From NCBI GenBank assembly GCA_014238595.1, contig JABAAV010000036.1, forward strand, positions 1 to 14,401: DNA of 14,401 bases, read 5' to 3'. The translations under genes and the position numbers were made by a program. Positions 13,765 through 14,401 of this stretch are shown piece by piece. Source of the stretch: Myxococcales bacterium. GTDB lineage: Bacteria; Myxococcota_A; Polyangia; Haliangiales; J016. Under the pieces are notes generated by a model. It saw only the letters and a program-made list of their open reading frames with translations. It was not told where the DNA came from and ran no database searches. Position 1 is the stretch's first letter. Each line of letters starts with the position of its first letter.

Positions 13765-14401
13765 GGATATGTTTGACTATCTGATTGCAGGAATGTTTGG
13801 TGCCGTTTTGGGGAGTTTTGCCAATGTTTGTATCATTCGGATGCCTCATGTGTTTATTGAAGGGAAGCGATGGTCACTTGGTGGACGGTCGCGTTGTATG
13901 TCCTGTCAGCATCAATTGGCATGGAATGACATGATTCCATTGATTAGCTTTCTTCGTCTTCAAGGGCGATGCCGCTATTGTCAAAATGGTATTTCAAAAC
14001 GTTATTGGGTTGTTGAAGCACTCTGTTCAGGGCTTTGGGTGGCGTTATGTCATGTCATTTTAATCGCCCCCACAAATCCTACGTTTTTGCCTAAATTATC
14101 GCTTGGTTCATGGACACTTGGGGCGCCGTACAGCCAATGGTTTTTAATCGGATTGTATGGGTGTTTTGCGGTGACGCTGGTGGTGATTGCCTTTATTGAT
14201 TTTGATCACAAGCTTATTTTAAATCGCATCACATACCCTGCTATCCCATTGTTTTATCTCGCTAGTTTGTTGATATCAGAGCGTCCTGTCTTTGATGGTC
14301 TTATCGGAATTCTGGTGGGCTATGGTGTGGTTCGCCTCATTTCTGATGGGTATTATTATATGTTTAAGCGGGAAGGGCTTGGCTATGGTGATGGCAAGCT
14401 T
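13763..14401 (+). CDS. pilD: Type IV prepilin peptidase, A24 family (3' end outside window)
   Basis: Membrane aspartyl protease that cuts and N-methylates type IV pilins and related pseudopilins. The first 213 codons are present. The N-terminus AVLGSFANVCIIRMP is the family's opening. Two CxxC pairs follow (C45/C48 and C70/C73), then several membrane segments. The catalytic aspartates are visible: D146 in FIDFDHKLI and D210 in GYGDGKL, which is where the window ends. AGGGA stands 7 nt before ATG 13763; ATG 13769 is an alternative. It is divergent from the RsfS ORF with starts overlapping or about 37 bp apart, leaving almost no room for promoters outside coding DNA. Confidence 0.95.
   Translation, partial: MDMFDYLIAGMFGAVLGSFANVCIIRMPHVFIEGKRWSLGGRSRCMSCQHQLAWNDMIPLISFLRLQGRCRYCQNGISKRYWVVEALCSGLWVALCHVILIAPTNPTFLPKLSLGSWTLGAPYSQWFLIGLYGCFAVTLVVIAFIDFDHKLILNRITYPAIPLFYLASLLISERPVFDGLIGILVGYGVVRLISDGYYYMFKREGLGYGDGKL

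Overview
The window reads as Pseudomonadota, most likely gammaproteobacterial. The ssrA gene is a one-piece tmRNA next to smpB (alphaproteobacterial tmRNAs are normally two-piece), and comF, rsfS and a type IV prepilin peptidase lie on the same side. Base composition is moderately AT-rich. The genus cannot be read from the sequence.

Layout. Positions 1-9065 form a defence region, all on the minus strand: a PD-(D/E)XK-like HrgA/COG2958 gene (8118-9065), then a type I restriction-modification operon in the order hsdM (6086-7852), HEPN-family hepT-like gene (5622-6068), mntA-like nucleotidyltransferase (5282-5614), a 41-codon ORF that copies the HsdM C-terminus (5160-5285), hsdS (3791-5170), an Abi_C/HEPN-type gene (3117-3794) and hsdR (1-3112, cut by the window edge a short way before its stop). 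From the HEPN gene onward the genes are 4-17 bp apart or overlap, so this looks like one transcript. Positions 9183-9460 hold decayed fragments, one like an Mrr N-terminal domain. Positions 9460-10344 encode a Ymh/TIGR02391 protein with a HEPN-like RX4H motif and a 29-residue tandem duplication. Positions 10469-14401 are housekeeping: ssrA, smpB and comF (minus), a long ORF ending in an RsfS domain (minus), and pilD starting on the plus strand and cut by the window end.

How it fits together. HsdR, HsdM and HsdS should form a type I enzyme that methylates host sites and cleaves foreign DNA. The genes embedded in its operon look like a second, RNA-targeting layer: a HepT/MntA toxin-antidote pair between hsdM and hsdS, and an abortive-infection-type protein between hsdS and hsdR. 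The HepT-like protein has lost both the catalytic His and the AMP-accepting Tyr of its RX4HXY motif, and the loss lies in one arm of a perfect 19-bp inverted repeat inside the gene. The small HsdM-tail ORF suggests that the HEPN/MNT module arrived by recombination between two type I loci, leaving the old hsdM 3' end in front of hsdS where it may carry translation into hsdS. The change from defence genes to core genes occurs at the 3' end of ssrA, a classic island integration site, but no integrase or second att copy is visible here.
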